Translations under genes and position numbers: made by a program
Part shown: positions 10,605 through 22,700 of the stretch, in pieces
Layout of the letters: the number at the start of each line of letters is the position of its first letter
Position numbering within the stretch: the first letter of the stretch is position 1
Source of the DNA: Spirodela intermedia
Taxonomy: Eukaryota; Streptophyta; Magnoliopsida; Alismatales; Araceae
Reading direction: 5' to 3'
DNA length: 64,000 bases
Assembly: GCA_902729315.2 (NCBI GenBank)
Contig: LR746264.1
Span: 3,326,878-3,390,877, forward strand
The notes under the pieces: generated by a model
Database searches by the model: none
What the model was told of the DNA's origin: nothing
The model's input: only the letters and a program-made list of their open reading frames with translations

Positions 10605-12708
10605 ACTAAATGAAGATATTTTTTCATAAGATTTGGACCATTATTTTAAGGTGATTTAAATGCAGGATCGAAAGAAGGTGATGTTGGCCAACATATACCT
10701 CTCAAGTAATATTAACTTTGTTGAGCCACTATATATGAAATTGCAACAAACATTCTAATTAAGTTAGTCAAATTATGCCTTTTTAATTCACATAAGATAC
10801 ATAAGATTCACTTAATTATAAAGTCAATATAGGTTAAAGATGTACACATATTTTAGAGTAACTTAGCCTCTCACCTATATCCACAATCATAAGAGTTTCT
10901 ACACCTTAGATTGTACTAATCTTTATCAAGAATTATTGTTATATATTTATGACAGTCAGTACTTAACGACTCTCATGGAATCAACTACTCTAATGCTCAT
11001 GAAACCACTAATTAAATCCCTTTCAAGTTGTCAACCCTTCTAGTGCTCAGAAATAATTATAAGATTACTTTAGGGACAATCACTACACTACTAGGTTTCT
11101 AACTCTAGTCAATCAAACAACTCAAGGTGTCATCAAACATAAGTGGTGAGAAACTTCAAAGTTTGAGCCACTATGCTACTAGTTGCTATAGTTTCTAATT
11201 TACAAAGATAAATTGTAAACTTAACATAATGTTATCATTTTGATTGCTCAAATTTAGAGACTAAATTGATATTTTTTCAACTTATGTTTTTTCTTTGTTC
11301 AACTAGGTAGATTCCCTCTTTACTTGCTTTGGCTTCTCTATATTTGAAATGACTTTTCCTTTCAATTTGTTGAGTCATAATTGATCTTATTCTTTTTATT
11401 ACGTATAATGGTTAAAAGTGTTAGATATGAATGTTGTGCCACTCCCTCTCCTGTACTATTGGTGTCCACTTAGGAGATGTTTTAATCAAATTCAATAAAT
11501 TGTCTAGTGATTAAAGTATTAATCCATGGTTGATGAAATCATTCATAATTTAAAGTTATAACCAATATTTCAGTTAATCCAACATATAAAAGAGTCATTC
11601 TAAATCTAGTAATTAAAACTTATAACATATGAAGTACATCAAATTACGTTAAGTATAGTAATTAAAACATTTAATATTTAGTTGATAAAATATTCAAATA
11701 TCATTTAGTTCATATTGATTAGAGAGTGTATCTATGCCTTGTGACATTGGCTCAATGAAACTAGATAAAGTCAAGGATAGTAGAAGTGAGACAACATATT
11801 TAACAATAACACTCATCAGGGCCCAATAGTAGTTTATTAGACACCCTCAAAGTATATTATTTTTAGGTTTTCAATATATAAGGACCATAGTTTTCTTTTC
11901 AAAGAATTTTTTTCTAATAAAAAATAAGAAAATTATTTGGTCAAAACATTAAATCATCCATGATGTGCAGAAAATATTGTTCTATAAAAACGTTGGGCAA
12001 GCAATTTAGGAAAGAGTCTTATGCTCTGAGAATATGTCTAATATACTATGACATGGAAATGAAATTAATTAAAAGTAGAGAAGCCTCATGTTTTAATGAT
12101 TTATTTAGTCTATCTCACAGTATTTGAAGCAATTATAACCATCTTATCGAAAGTAAAATAAATGGAACCAAATATAATAAATGAGTTCATGAGGCCCATG
12201 AACTTCTAATTAAAATTTACTAAAAGGAAGAAGTTTTTGTCAAAACGATTCAAATGATAGCTGATTAGATTTGGCATGAGGTCAGGCTTGCAAATCTCAT
12301 GCCAGATAGACTAGCCAAAAGAGTAGCCAATGGCACTTTGCAAACCTATAAGATCTAGTAGTTGTTAAAGTGCTTATGATCCAATAAAATCAAATTAAGC
12401 TAAACTAATCTTTTAAAATGAGTAGAAGCTCAGTTTGATCTAACCGAGAGCCTTTTAACACCCCAGAGATCTTGTGTTCAGAAAGTAGTCTTGTCTACTC
12501 TAATCTTCTCTAGGTGTTTGACCTTCAAGCCCTAATGAAGAAAAATCTGACTTGGCATTTAAGTTTCCTCAATCCACACTCACCAACTACCATTCTCAAT
12601 CATGAAACTTATTGAACTTTTTAATTGCAAAGATATGTTTTGGACTTAAGGCACAAATATTATAATAGATTATTATATTGATAGTGAATTTCATAAAAAC
12701 TGCATCTA
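10605..12708 (+). repeat. direct repeat copy 2 (about 2.1 kb)
   Basis: This is the second copy of the 7693-9887 repeat, offset by about 2.9 kb. It lacks about 80 bp found near 9670-9760 of copy 1. It ends near 'aaaactgcatct', where copy 1 runs into the PPR fragment. No coding capacity is visible. Confidence 0.8.
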
Positions 12709-14478
12709 GCTTGATCCATCGGCATCGAAAATAAAATTACTAGCATGTTCTATTTTGCATGTTCCTCAAATTACTAGCCTACTCTAGAAATTATAATTCA
12801 CTCCACCCTTAGTGTTTCATTTGGCCTTACTATTTCAAAAGTATAGAAAATGAGCACTAAAACATAGTTAAATAAATTTTATTATCTTAAGAGTATATCA
12901 TATTATGGTTTCACATTTAGTAGAGTAAAACTAATGATATCATTAGTTATGTTGATTTATATTATGTAGGTGACTTTAATACCATAAGATTTATTATATG
13001 GTATTTTTTTCTTTAAGTAGACGTCTCATTAGTTGAAAATTAATATTATAAGATAGTATCACATTTTTTACTACAAACATTTGAGTCCATTGCTGCAATT
13101 AAGTCAATGATTGAAATATTTTAGTTGAAGTATTTGATGAAGAAACTTGTCATCAAACAAATTGTTGTTCCTCTATATTTTGATAGCTAGAGTATAACTT
13201 ACTTTATAAAGGGCCTACTTTATCTTGTGAGAACAAAATATATGGTGTTAGGATTCATGAATTGAGTAAATTTACTACAAGAGATAACATCCAACATATT
13301 AAGATGTTTACACATGATAGTATTATTGATATGATAATAAGCCTTGATGAGCAGAAATTTTTTATCCCTAATTGACATTGGAAAATGATTGGGCATGTTG
13401 ATTTAAGATTCAAATATGAAGGTAACTATACCCAAAAAAATAAAATTGACATTTGCTGCAGTTAATTTGGCCAAGTCAAAGGTGGAGAATATTATTATTG
13501 CCTGCTCATACTAATTGGGAATTACTAATAGCCCAAAAGTAACAAAAGGAAAAATATTTCTTCTCCCACCTTTTAGGATATTGGGGTGCTGCAAAAAAGG
13601 GTCTAATGCCACCATGGAGGAAAAAGGCTACTACTTCAAGGTGGAGATTAAGCTTGGAATAAAGAGAAAGAAGTAAGTTTTTCTCATTTTGCCTCATTAG
13701 TTGCTTATATTAGCTTCAAGAAAAGAAGTCAATTGTGCTCCAAGCCTTTGAAAGGCGATTCGAGATAATCACTCTCCTTTAGTAGTTTCTCCACCTAAGC
13801 CTCTATTTCTCTTTGTGTGGATGTAGAAGATTTTTATCTAACTGCATAAACAATATCATTTATTAGATATTGTTATAATATGATTTACATTGTGGTTTAA
13901 CATGACTTAGTCTTCACAACCTTGTGTCTTTTGACTTTTCAGAAATTCTTACTCTTATAAAGAAAATATATCTTTCTAGATATTTCCCTGAAAGTCAAAA
14001 AAAGTTATATGACAACTAGATATAAGTCTCAATCACCTCTCTCTCCTTGGCCTTGGGTTCCAAGTGTTTACTTGACTCCAAAAATCTCGTGGACCAGTCG
14101 CAATAATGGATCGCTCCTTGATGTCACTTTCTCTCACTTGGATTCTCTATAAATTGAGGGATGGTAGAATCCATGAAAGTAAGACGACACCCATACTCAT
14201 GCTCCAAGTGACAACACCTAACTTCTTCTACTCCTTGGCTGTGCCTTCATATTATCTGTACCATCTCACACCCACAGCAAGTATTGTGTTTTCTGTATCT
14301 TATCCATTGTGTCTCACCCCAATAACATTTGTACCCAATGAGTTGACCCACTTGATCACCAAGAGTATTGACTATTCTTTATATAATGTAAGTTGATTCA
14401 CTGTCTAGATCTCTCAAAGTGATTGCTAGAGTGCTAATCACAATCCCTCTCAAGCTATCATAGCCTCACATCCTTCAA
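12709..14478. other. AT-rich intergenic DNA without recognisable genes
   Basis: I see no domain or repeat I can name. Open frames at 13506-13697 (minus) and 14106-14396 (plus) are short, biased by composition and without homology that I recognise. Confidence 0.45.
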
Positions 14479-14940
14479 TCTAATATTCTTAAATAAATAC
14501 ATCATAAAATATATACTTTATTTATTAAAGTTATGAACCTGAGTTTATCATAATTGGAAATAGTAATTGGAGTGAACATCATGTTGTTTTCATGAAAAAT
14601 TCTTAAATATTAATTGATCACCAAGAAAGAAATCAAGCTAGAACCATCTTCCTTTCTATGGAAAAGTATGCAATGATTATGTGAGTATTTATAAAATGAT
14701 GTTGTGTAAATCTAATATTCTTAAATAAATACATCATAAACTATATATTTTCTATATTAAAGTTGTGAACTTGAGCTTGCCATAACTAGCAAAAGTAATT
14801 GGATTGAATGTCATGTTGTTTTCATGGAAAAATCTTAAATATTAATTGATCAACATGAAAGAAATCAAGCTGGAATAATATTTATTTGAATGAAAAATAT
14901 GCAATGATTATGTGATTATTTATGAAATAATTTTGTGAAA
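14479..14940. repeat. tandem duplication, period about 232 bp
   Basis: The block starting 'taatattcttaaataaata' at 14481 recurs at 14713. The following text ('gttgtgaacttgag', 'catgttgttttcatg', 'attaattgatca', 'gcaatgattatgtga') is also repeated in order. The copies differ by scattered substitutions and small indels. Confidence 0.85.
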
Positions 14941-15197
14941 CTTATATAGATCAGAAGGAAAATAAATCAATGGTGAAAATTTAAATCGTACTTTTTAAAA
15001 TTGTAGATTGGGCACAAAAAATGATGTGCTTAAATTTTGCCATTTTTTGCTTAATAGATGAGGGCGTATTTTTTCTCGCATATAATTAAATAAGATAGCT
15101 TTTAAATTAGTAAAGTATTATAGTCGTATTTTTAAATACTTCCCCGAATTATAATAGTTTGAAGGTTATAAGAGTATGATACGTGGCATACTTTTCC

Positions 15198-15203
15198 CAC
15201 GTG
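15198..15203. promoter_or_regulatory. G-box (CACGTG) upstream of the ABCI20-like gene
   Basis: The palindrome CACGTG lies about 470 bp 5' of the ATG at 15675. Such sites bind bZIP and bHLH factors. Function is inferred from position only. Confidence 0.35.
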
Positions 15204-15329
15204 AATAACCTACGGCCAATCGCCAACTTCTCTGGAAGCGCGAGTCTTCCGTGTGCTAATTATGACGTGTCAATCTTTTCTTTGATTGGCGATCTCTTAA
15301 TGGCGTGTCGATTGCTTATTGTTAAGGAT

Positions 15330-15582
15330 ATTCTCTCTCTCTCTACGTAATTCTAGCTTGCGGACATCTACAGGCCACGACGTCCCATTGGAACCCGAAG
15401 TCCACCAACTCTGGGGACCGTCAAACCACGACCCTCTCTCTCTCTCTCCTCCCTCCCTTCTCCTCTCTCTCTCTCTCTCTCTCTCGACGTAGTTTCAGGT
15501 TGCGGACAACCGCAGGCCACGATAACTCTGAAGTCCACCAACTCTGGTGACTGCTTCTACCGTTAACACCCCCCCCCCCCCT

Positions 15583-15640
<58 letters not shown>
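15330..15640. repeat. duplicated leader/promoter block with CT tracts and a poly-C run
   Basis: A block running from 'acgta' through 'ttgcggaca', 'aggccacga' and 'gaagtccaccaactctgg' occurs at about 15344-15420 and again at about 15487-15555. Each copy is followed by a CT-rich tract. A run of C lies at about 15567-15580 and a long (CT)n at about 15587-15635, just 5' of the ABCI20-like start codon. Confidence 0.8.
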
Positions 15641-15674
15641 TTGGTTTTCGCTGTAGCAGGGGAAGGATCTCGAT

Positions 15675-17714
15675 ATGGTGAGCATGGGGGCGGAGGAGGG
15701 GCCAGCGGCGGTGAAGTTGAACGACCTGTCGTTCACATACCCTGGAATCGACGGCCATCCGCCGCGGGGGTCAAAGCCGCTCATTGAAGGCCTCTCCCTC
15801 TCTCTCCATGCCGGCGACCGCTGCCTCCTGGTCGGCTCCAATGGCGCCGGTGAGTCCTCGCGGTCTGGTAGACCTGGAAACAAATGGAATCTACATAGAA
15901 TCCGGATCGTTTAGTGGAGAAAGGCTTTTCGATTCCTTAATTTCTCGTTCTGAATGCGATTGTGAGATTTGTCAGGGAAGACGACGATCCTGAAGATAAT
16001 CGGAGGGAAGCACATGGTAGGGGTCGACATGGTCCGAGTTCTCGGCCGCTCTGCCTTCCACGACACCACCCTAACGAGTTCCGGCGACCTCTCCTACCTC
16101 GGTGGTGAGGTATTACTTTAATTCATCCTTTTTGAAAACAGATGATAGATTACAACGACCTGATAGCTTCAACTGTTCGTAGATTTTTCTCTGTTTTTTA
16201 CATTATCCGATGCTGATCGTAAAATTGTGGTGGAATCGAGATGCTAGACGGGAGCTAATGAATCGTAACCGATTAACCTGATAGAGGATTTTCTTTTCCG
16301 GATGCTCTGAAAGTGGAGGAGGGACGTCGCATTTGCTGGCTTTGAGGTGCCCATACAGATGGATATCTCTGCAGAGAAGATGATATTCGGGGTTTCAGGC
16401 GTCGATCCTCAACGCAGAGATGAACTCGTGAAGGTAATGATCCCATCCCTCTTATCTTCCTCTCTCGACGAATTGGATTCACCGCTAATAATTTGGATCG
16501 TAGAGGACAAAAAAAAAACGCTCCTACAATTGTCTGTGATAATCATCTGAGAAAGCAAATAATCGCAGTGATCTGTACTATCAATGGCTTCAGGTTCTCG
16601 ACATCGACCTGTCATGGCGGATGCACAAGTCATCAGATGGCCAGCGGAGAAGGGTTCAGATCTGCATGGGCCTCCTTCGTCCATACAAGGTTACCATCGT
16701 CAATCCCTTCAATGCCCTCATCGAATCGTGCATATCTGCACACAGATCATCTGAGATCTTGCTTTCTGTGATAAAAAAGGTTCTTCTTCTGGACGAGATA
16801 ACAGTAGATCTGGACGTGCTGGCGAGGTCTAATCTCTTGAAATTTCTCAAGAAGGAATGCGAAGTGCGAGGAGCAACAATTATTTATGCAACCCATATTT
16901 TTGATGGGCTCGATGACTGGCCATCACATATAGTATGTTTAACGGGAACCTTGCGCCTGATCCGTAGCCATATGAATATCTTCCATCATCATCATCATCT
17001 GATTCTGGCCAATTGCAGGTTTATCTTGCCCATGGAAAGCTGCAATTGGCGTTGCCCATGGAGAAGGTGAAGGAGATGAGCAACTTGTCACTAATGGTTA
17101 GTCTCCACCGATCTTCTTGAAATCAGTGAAGAGGATCCTGATTTGAACCTGGGAATAATCTTTCATCAGCTATTTTGATTGAAGCAAAAAGAATTAGGAA
17201 AACCAGAGATACTGCTTGTGACACGGATGAACAGATTACAACCGTGCCAATGAATCTATACTTTTTTATTTTTTTTATCTTCAGAACCTTAAATAGATGA
17301 AAGCCGGTGTGTGATCGTTTGTGTGATCTTCCTGATTATTTTTCTTAATTTTCTTGGGCACTCTGGAAGATTTTTCCAGTGTCAATTTTGTTCTACTTCT
17401 AGATCACTATCTTCCTTTCTTCTTCTTCTTCTTTCTTTTGCTGATGCGGCATCCCTCTGGTGGATCGATAACAGAGGACAGTGGAGAGCTGGTTGAGGAA
17501 AGAGCGAGAGGAAGATAAAAAGAGAAGAAAAGAGAGGGAGGAGAAGGGCCTCCCAAAGCATGACAGGCCAGTGGATGGGACCCGCTTGGTCGGAGACCCA
17601 GCTCGAGCCGCTGCTCGAGTGATGAACAACGGCTGGGCCGGCGGGAGGCTCCACTCCACCCTGGCGGGTGAGGAGAACTTCTTCTTCAGCTCGAACACCG
17701 TCTTGAGGCAGTGA
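15675..17714 (+). CDS. ABCI20: soluble ABC ATPase, subfamily I, ABCI20-like
   Basis: This is a single nucleotide-binding domain protein without membrane segments, close to Arabidopsis ABCI19/20/21, which are cytosolic ABC proteins linked to cytokinin and ABA responses in seedlings. The seven exons are 15675-15849, 15976-16109, 16314-16433, 16594-16689, 16780-16932, 17019-17096 and 17475-17714, giving 331 residues against about 328 in AtABCI20. Walker A (GSNGAGKT, about residues 54-61) is interrupted by intron 1. The signature region reads SDGQRRR (about 157-163), Walker B VLLLDE (176-181), and the H-loop His is near 214 in ATHIF. The tail is Lys/Arg/Glu-rich, then [13 protein letters not shown], as in AtABCI20. 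The intron 4 acceptor is an unusual A-rich AAAAAG. Confidence 0.93.
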
Positions 17715-17734
17715 GGTCAGATGGCTGTCTTCTA

Positions 17735-18165
17735 ATTGACTGGTAGAGCGACGTTGAGCTCATAATTGTCCTAATTATTTTTTGAAAAATAATATCATTC
17801 TCTGATTGATTGATAGAGCGATGTTGAGCTCATAAGTTCCTTATTATTTTGTGAAAAATATTACGGTTATCAGGTTAATTGATAGAGCGATGTTGAGCTC
17901 ATAATTTTCCTCACTATTTTGTGAAGAATATTATCATTCTCTGATTGACTGATAGAGCGATGTTGAGCTCATAATTTCCTCAAAGTTTTGTGAAAAATAT
18001 TACTGTTATCTGGTTAATTGATAGAGCGGCGTTGAGCTCATAATTTCCCCATTGTTTTCTGAAAAATATTACTGTTATCAGGTTAATTGACAGAGCGATG
18101 TTGAACTCATAATTTCCTCATTTTTTTCTGAAAAATCTCACCAATTTTTGAAAGAATGATAGAAC
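17735..18165. repeat. minisatellite of about 69 bp, seven copies, in the 3' flank of ABCI20
   Basis: The core 'tagagcgatgttgagctcat' recurs near 17744, 17813, 17882, 17952, 18022, 18091 and, degenerate, 18162. Two unit types partly alternate: one preceded by 'cattctctgattgactga', the other by 'gttatcaggttaattga', so the array has a dimeric higher-order pattern of about 140 bp. It starts about 20 bp after the stop codon and is therefore probably transcribed in the 3' UTR. Confidence 0.9.
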
Positions 18166-18174
18166 GAAGATGAG

Positions 18175-19190
18175 AAATCTTTCTTCCCGTCAAGAAATAT
18201 CCATTTATTGCAAAATATCGATCTGAATCAATGCATATTGTTGGGTCAGTTCTTGGGCTAATTTTTTTTTCATGCTTATCTCACTGTTCATGAAATTAAA
18301 CAAGTGGGATCATCAGCATGTGCTCACAAATTCTCCAGTTTTAGCAAAAAAGTGTCTGAAATGGCCGACAATTGCCTGATTTGGCAGGATTTTGACCGAG
18401 AATGTCAAAATGGTGTCGTCAACCCATTTCGGATTAGGTTTGACTAACTCCCATTGCCTGATCAGTATTCGGCTCTAGTCAAAGCAATGCTGGTCAAACA
18501 ATCCTACATATTAGGGCATGAATCAGCCACTTGCAATAAATAATCTACTTGGATTCGGCGGGAAAATAGCCCCGATTGTTATCTTAATTTGGCAAAAAAA
18601 TCTGTCTGAAAATGACCAAACTTTGTCCGAATTTAGCAATTTTTGAACCAACATTGCCGAAATTGGGTCGGTAGTTAATTCTGTATATGAGAACGAATTA
18701 ACATGTCATATATTTTCCTTAATCAATAATTTAAAAAAGATATTATAATTATCTGAAAGTATAGGTAATAATTAATAGGCTGGAATTAATTGCATCATTG
18801 CGTGTTAGTGTGAGATAAGGTTTGCCTAATAATATATTTATCGTCAATAAAAAATAATTTGATGATATTTCATAATAGTTCTATAATTAGAAAAGAGTGT
18901 GATATGCCCAATAAACACGGGTATGTATCTAGGAATGAGAATATTCGGAATAATAAAATCCGCATACCTTGGAAATGGTACATTGGGTAAATAAAAATAA
19001 TTTAAGTATTTATTGGGAATATTTTATTTACTCTGATCCCATAAACAGGGGCATATTTTCTTGGAATGAGATATCCGGAATGATAAAACCCGCATATCTT
19101 GAAAATGGTACATTGGGTAAATTAAAATTATTCAATTATTTGTTGGGAATATTTTTATTTACTTTAATCCCAAAAAATTTGCCTAATTTG
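18175..19190. other. intergenic DNA with two small duplications
   Basis: No gene is seen. A diverged direct repeat of about 75 bp links 18349-18420 with 18591-18660 ('gcaaaaaa...tctgaaa...'). A tandem duplication of about 130 bp spans about 18909-19170, with 'ccgcata', 'aaatggtacattgggtaaat' and 'tgttgggaatatttt' type blocks repeated in order. Confidence 0.65.
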
Positions 19191-19770
19191 GCACTTCTAA
19201 GAACACACAGAGAGAGGAAAGAGAGGGGAGCAGAGAGAAAAAGAGAGAGAGAGAGAGAGAGAAGCTGGCGCGCCTTTCGACCCCAAGCCTATCATCAACG
19301 TTCAATCCTTGATCGACGGCCAGGATGTCGTGGGCTCACTTTCTCTCTCTCACTCTCTCTCTCTCTCTACGAGTTGGGGTGGGGTTGCTAAAGGGGGAAG
19401 AAACCCTCGGGCTGGCCGCCCAGTCAAATCCTCGCCCTGGCTTCTCATCCGTGGCGGCGCCCGCTGCTCGTACTCAGACCCCTTCCTCTTCCTCCTCCAG
19501 CGACCAAAGCGGTGTCCCCTGAAGGAGCTGCGGTGTTGACGCGGTAGGTACGCCATGGATTCGTCCCTCTTCTACCTCGGCTTGTTCTCTCTCTCTCTCT
19601 CTCTCCTCTGTCTCTCCAATTTGCTACCTCCGCTCTGTGGCTCCTCCCATGGTGGGGATGGCGCAGCCTGGTGAGCGAGATTCGTCGGGGAATCGGGAGG
19701 TTATTGTGGATTTTGATGGTTTTTTGGATCTGCATGCTCCTGCAGCGTCGGGCGATTTCACGATAAGGTG
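19191..19770 (+). other. putative promoter and 5' leader of the leucyl-tRNA synthetase gene
   Basis: This stretch contains (GA)n at about 19240-19262, (CT)n near 19341-19369 and (CT)n near 19588-19604, which are typical of leaders in this window. A possible acceptor 'ctcctgcag' ends at about 19745, just before the start codon, which suggests a 5' UTR intron. Small frames here are not genes. Confidence 0.45.
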
Positions 19771-22700
19771 ATGGCGCCGGAGCCGAAGGAGACGGCGGCG
19801 GGGGCGGGAGCCGACGGCGGGAAGAGCTTCGCGAGGAGAGATCTTCTTCGGAGCATCGAGCGGGCGGTCCAGCGGCGGTGGGAGGAGGCGGAGGTGTTCA
19901 AGGCGGATTCGCGGCCGGCGGCGCCGGCGCCGGAGGAGAAGTTCTTCGGCAACTTCCCCTATCCGTACATGAACGGATCCCTCCACCTCGGCCATGGCTT
20001 CTCCTTGTCGAAGCTCGAGTTCGCCTCCGCCTTCCACCGCCTCTGCGGCCGCAACGTCCTCCTCCCGTTCGCCTTCCATTGCACGGGGATGCCGATCAAG
20101 GCCTCCGCCGACAAGCTCGCCCGCGAGATCAAGCAGTTCGGCAACCCGCCGGTGTTTCCCGATCCCGATGCAAGAGCGGCGGAAGAGGAGAATCCCCCCG
20201 TCGCCGGCGATGGCGACGGCGACCAGGCAGCGCCGGACAAGTTCAAGAGCAAGAGATCGAAAGCGGCTGCCAAATCCGGTGGCGACAAGCACCAGTGGGA
20301 CATCATGAAGAGCTTCGGCCTGTCAGAGACCGAGATCTCGAGCTTCCAAGATCCGTACCACTGGTTGAGCCACTTCCCCCCACTGGCGAAGGAAGACCTC
20401 AGGGCCTTCGGCTTGGGCTGCGACTGGCGGCGCTCCTTCATCACCACCGACATGAACCCCTTCTACGACTCCTTCGTTCGGTGGCAGATGAGGAAGCTCA
20501 AGGCCATGGGAAAGATTGTGAAGGCCGTGAGGTACGCTATCTACTCCCCCCTCGACGGCCAGCCCTGCGCAGACCACGACCGCGCCACCGGCGAAGGCGT
20601 CCAGCCCCAGGACTACGTCCTGATCAAGATGGAGGTCCTCCCCCCCTTCACGGGGAAGATGAAGGCCCTGGAAGGGAAGCGGGTGTTCCTCGCCGCCGCC
20701 ACTCTCCGGCCGGAGACCATGTACGGGCAGACCAACTGCTGGGTGTTGCCCGAGGGAAAGTACGGCGCCTACGAGGTCAACGACAGCGAGGTCTTCGTCC
20801 TCACCGCGCGGGCGGCGCTCAATCTGGCGTACCAGAGGCTCTCCAGGGTCCCTGAGAAGCCCACCTGCCTCGTGGAGCTCTCCGGGCAGGACCTCATCGG
20901 ATTGCCTCTGAGCTCGCCGCTGTCCTTCAACAAGATCATCTACTCCCTGCCGATGCTCACCATCCTCACCGACAAGGGCACCGGGATCGTCACCAGCGTG
21001 CCCAGCGACTCCCCCGACGATTTCATGGCGTTGCAGGACCTCAAGGCCAAGCCCGCTCTGCGCTCCAAGTACGGGGTGAAGGACGAGTGGGTCCTCCCCT
21101 TCGAGGTGATCCCCATCATCAGGATCCCCGAGTTCGGCGATAAGGCGGCGGAGAAGGTCTGCACCGATCTGAAGATCAGGAGCCAGAACGACAAGGAGAA
21201 GCTCGCGGAGGCCAAGAGGCTCACCTACCTGAAGGGCTTCACGGAGGGGACCATGCTGGTGGGGGAGTTCGCGGGGAAAATGGTGCAGGAGGCGAAGCCG
21301 CTGATAAGGAGCGCCCTGCTGGCCGGCGGCGCCGCCGTGATGTACAGCGAGCCGGAGCGGCGGGTGACCTCCCGCTCGGGGGATGACTGCGTGGTGGCGC
21401 TCACCGATCAGTGGTACATCACCTACGGTGAGGAGGAGTGGAGGAAGAAGGCGGAGACCTGCTTGGCGGCGATGAACCTCTTCTCCGACGAGACCAGGCA
21501 CGGCTTCGAGCACACCCTCAGCTGGCTGAACCAGTGGGCCTGCTCGAGATCCTTCGGCCTCGGCACCCGCATCCCATGGGACGAGCAGTTCCTGGTGGAG
21601 TCCCTCTCCGATTCCACCCTCTACATGGCCTACTACACCGTCGCCCACCTCCTGCAGAACGGCGACATGTACGGCGGTGGCGGCGAGGCCTCGGCGGTGA
21701 GGCCGGGGCAGATGACGGACGAGGTATGGGACTTCGTGTTCAGCGGCGGCGCCACCCCAGAGTCCAGCGAGCTGCCGGCGGCGCTGCTCCGGCAGATGAA
21801 GCAGGAGTTCGAGTACTGGTACCCCTTCGACCTGAGGGTGTCGGGGAAGGATCTGATCCAGAACCACCTCACGTTCTGCATCTACAACCACACGGCCCTG
21901 CTGCCGGAGCGGCAGTGGCCGCTAGGGTTCCGCTGCAACGGTCACATCATGCTGAACTCGGAGAAGATGTCCAAGTCCACGGGCAACTTCAAGACGCTGC
22001 GGCAGGCCATCGAGGAGTACTCCGCCGACGCCACGAGGTTCTCCCTCGCCGACGCCGGCGACGGCATGGACGACGCCAACTTCGTCACCGACACCGCCAA
22101 CGCCGCCATCCTGCGGTTGACCAAGGAGCTGACGTGGATGGAAGAGGTGCTGGCGACGGAGGAGACCCTCCGGCGGGGCCCGCCGTTGACCTATGCCGAC
22201 CGGGTCTTCGCCAACGAGATCAACATCGCCGTCTGCGCCGCCAAGCAGAGCTACCGCGACGTCATGTTCAGGGAGGCCCTGAAGACGGGCTTCTACGACC
22301 TCCAGGCTGCGAGGGACGAGTACCGCCTCTCCTGCGGCGGCGCCGCCATGAACCGCGACCTTCTGTGGCGCTTCATGGACGCTCAGACGAGGATCCTCGC
22401 CCCTATCTGCCCCCACTACGCGGAGCACGTCTGGAAGGAGATCCTCCGGCGAGACGGCTTCGTGGTGACGGCGGGATGGCCACCGGCGGACGCCCCCGAC
22501 CCCACCCTCAAGCGCGCCAACAGGTACCTCCAAGACACCATCGCCCTCATGCGCAAGCTCAAGGAGAAGCAGGAGTTCGGCGCGAAGAAGCCCAAAAAGG
22601 GCGGCGGAGCAGCGGCAGCGCCCCAGGTGGAGCAGCGCCGCCTCAGCGCGGGGCTGATCTACGTCAACGAGCAGTACGACGGATGGAAGGAGGGCTGCCT

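Noticed and set aside
7693-12708. The direct repeats as LTRs of a retrotransposon
   Set aside because: I found no TG...CA ends, primer site, purine tract or target duplication; element type left open.
14106-14396. A 96-codon plus-strand frame as a small gene
   Set aside because: It has no recognisable domain, no exon context and a composition like the surrounding AT-rich DNA.
17735-18165. A CRISPR-like array
   Set aside because: This is a eukaryotic 3' UTR; whole units repeat without unique spacers, so it is a minisatellite.
20323-21891. A 522-codon minus-strand frame opposite LeuRS, and similar long frames at 21438-23091
   Set aside because: These are shadows of a GC-rich coding exon; composition explains the lack of stops and no domains are present.
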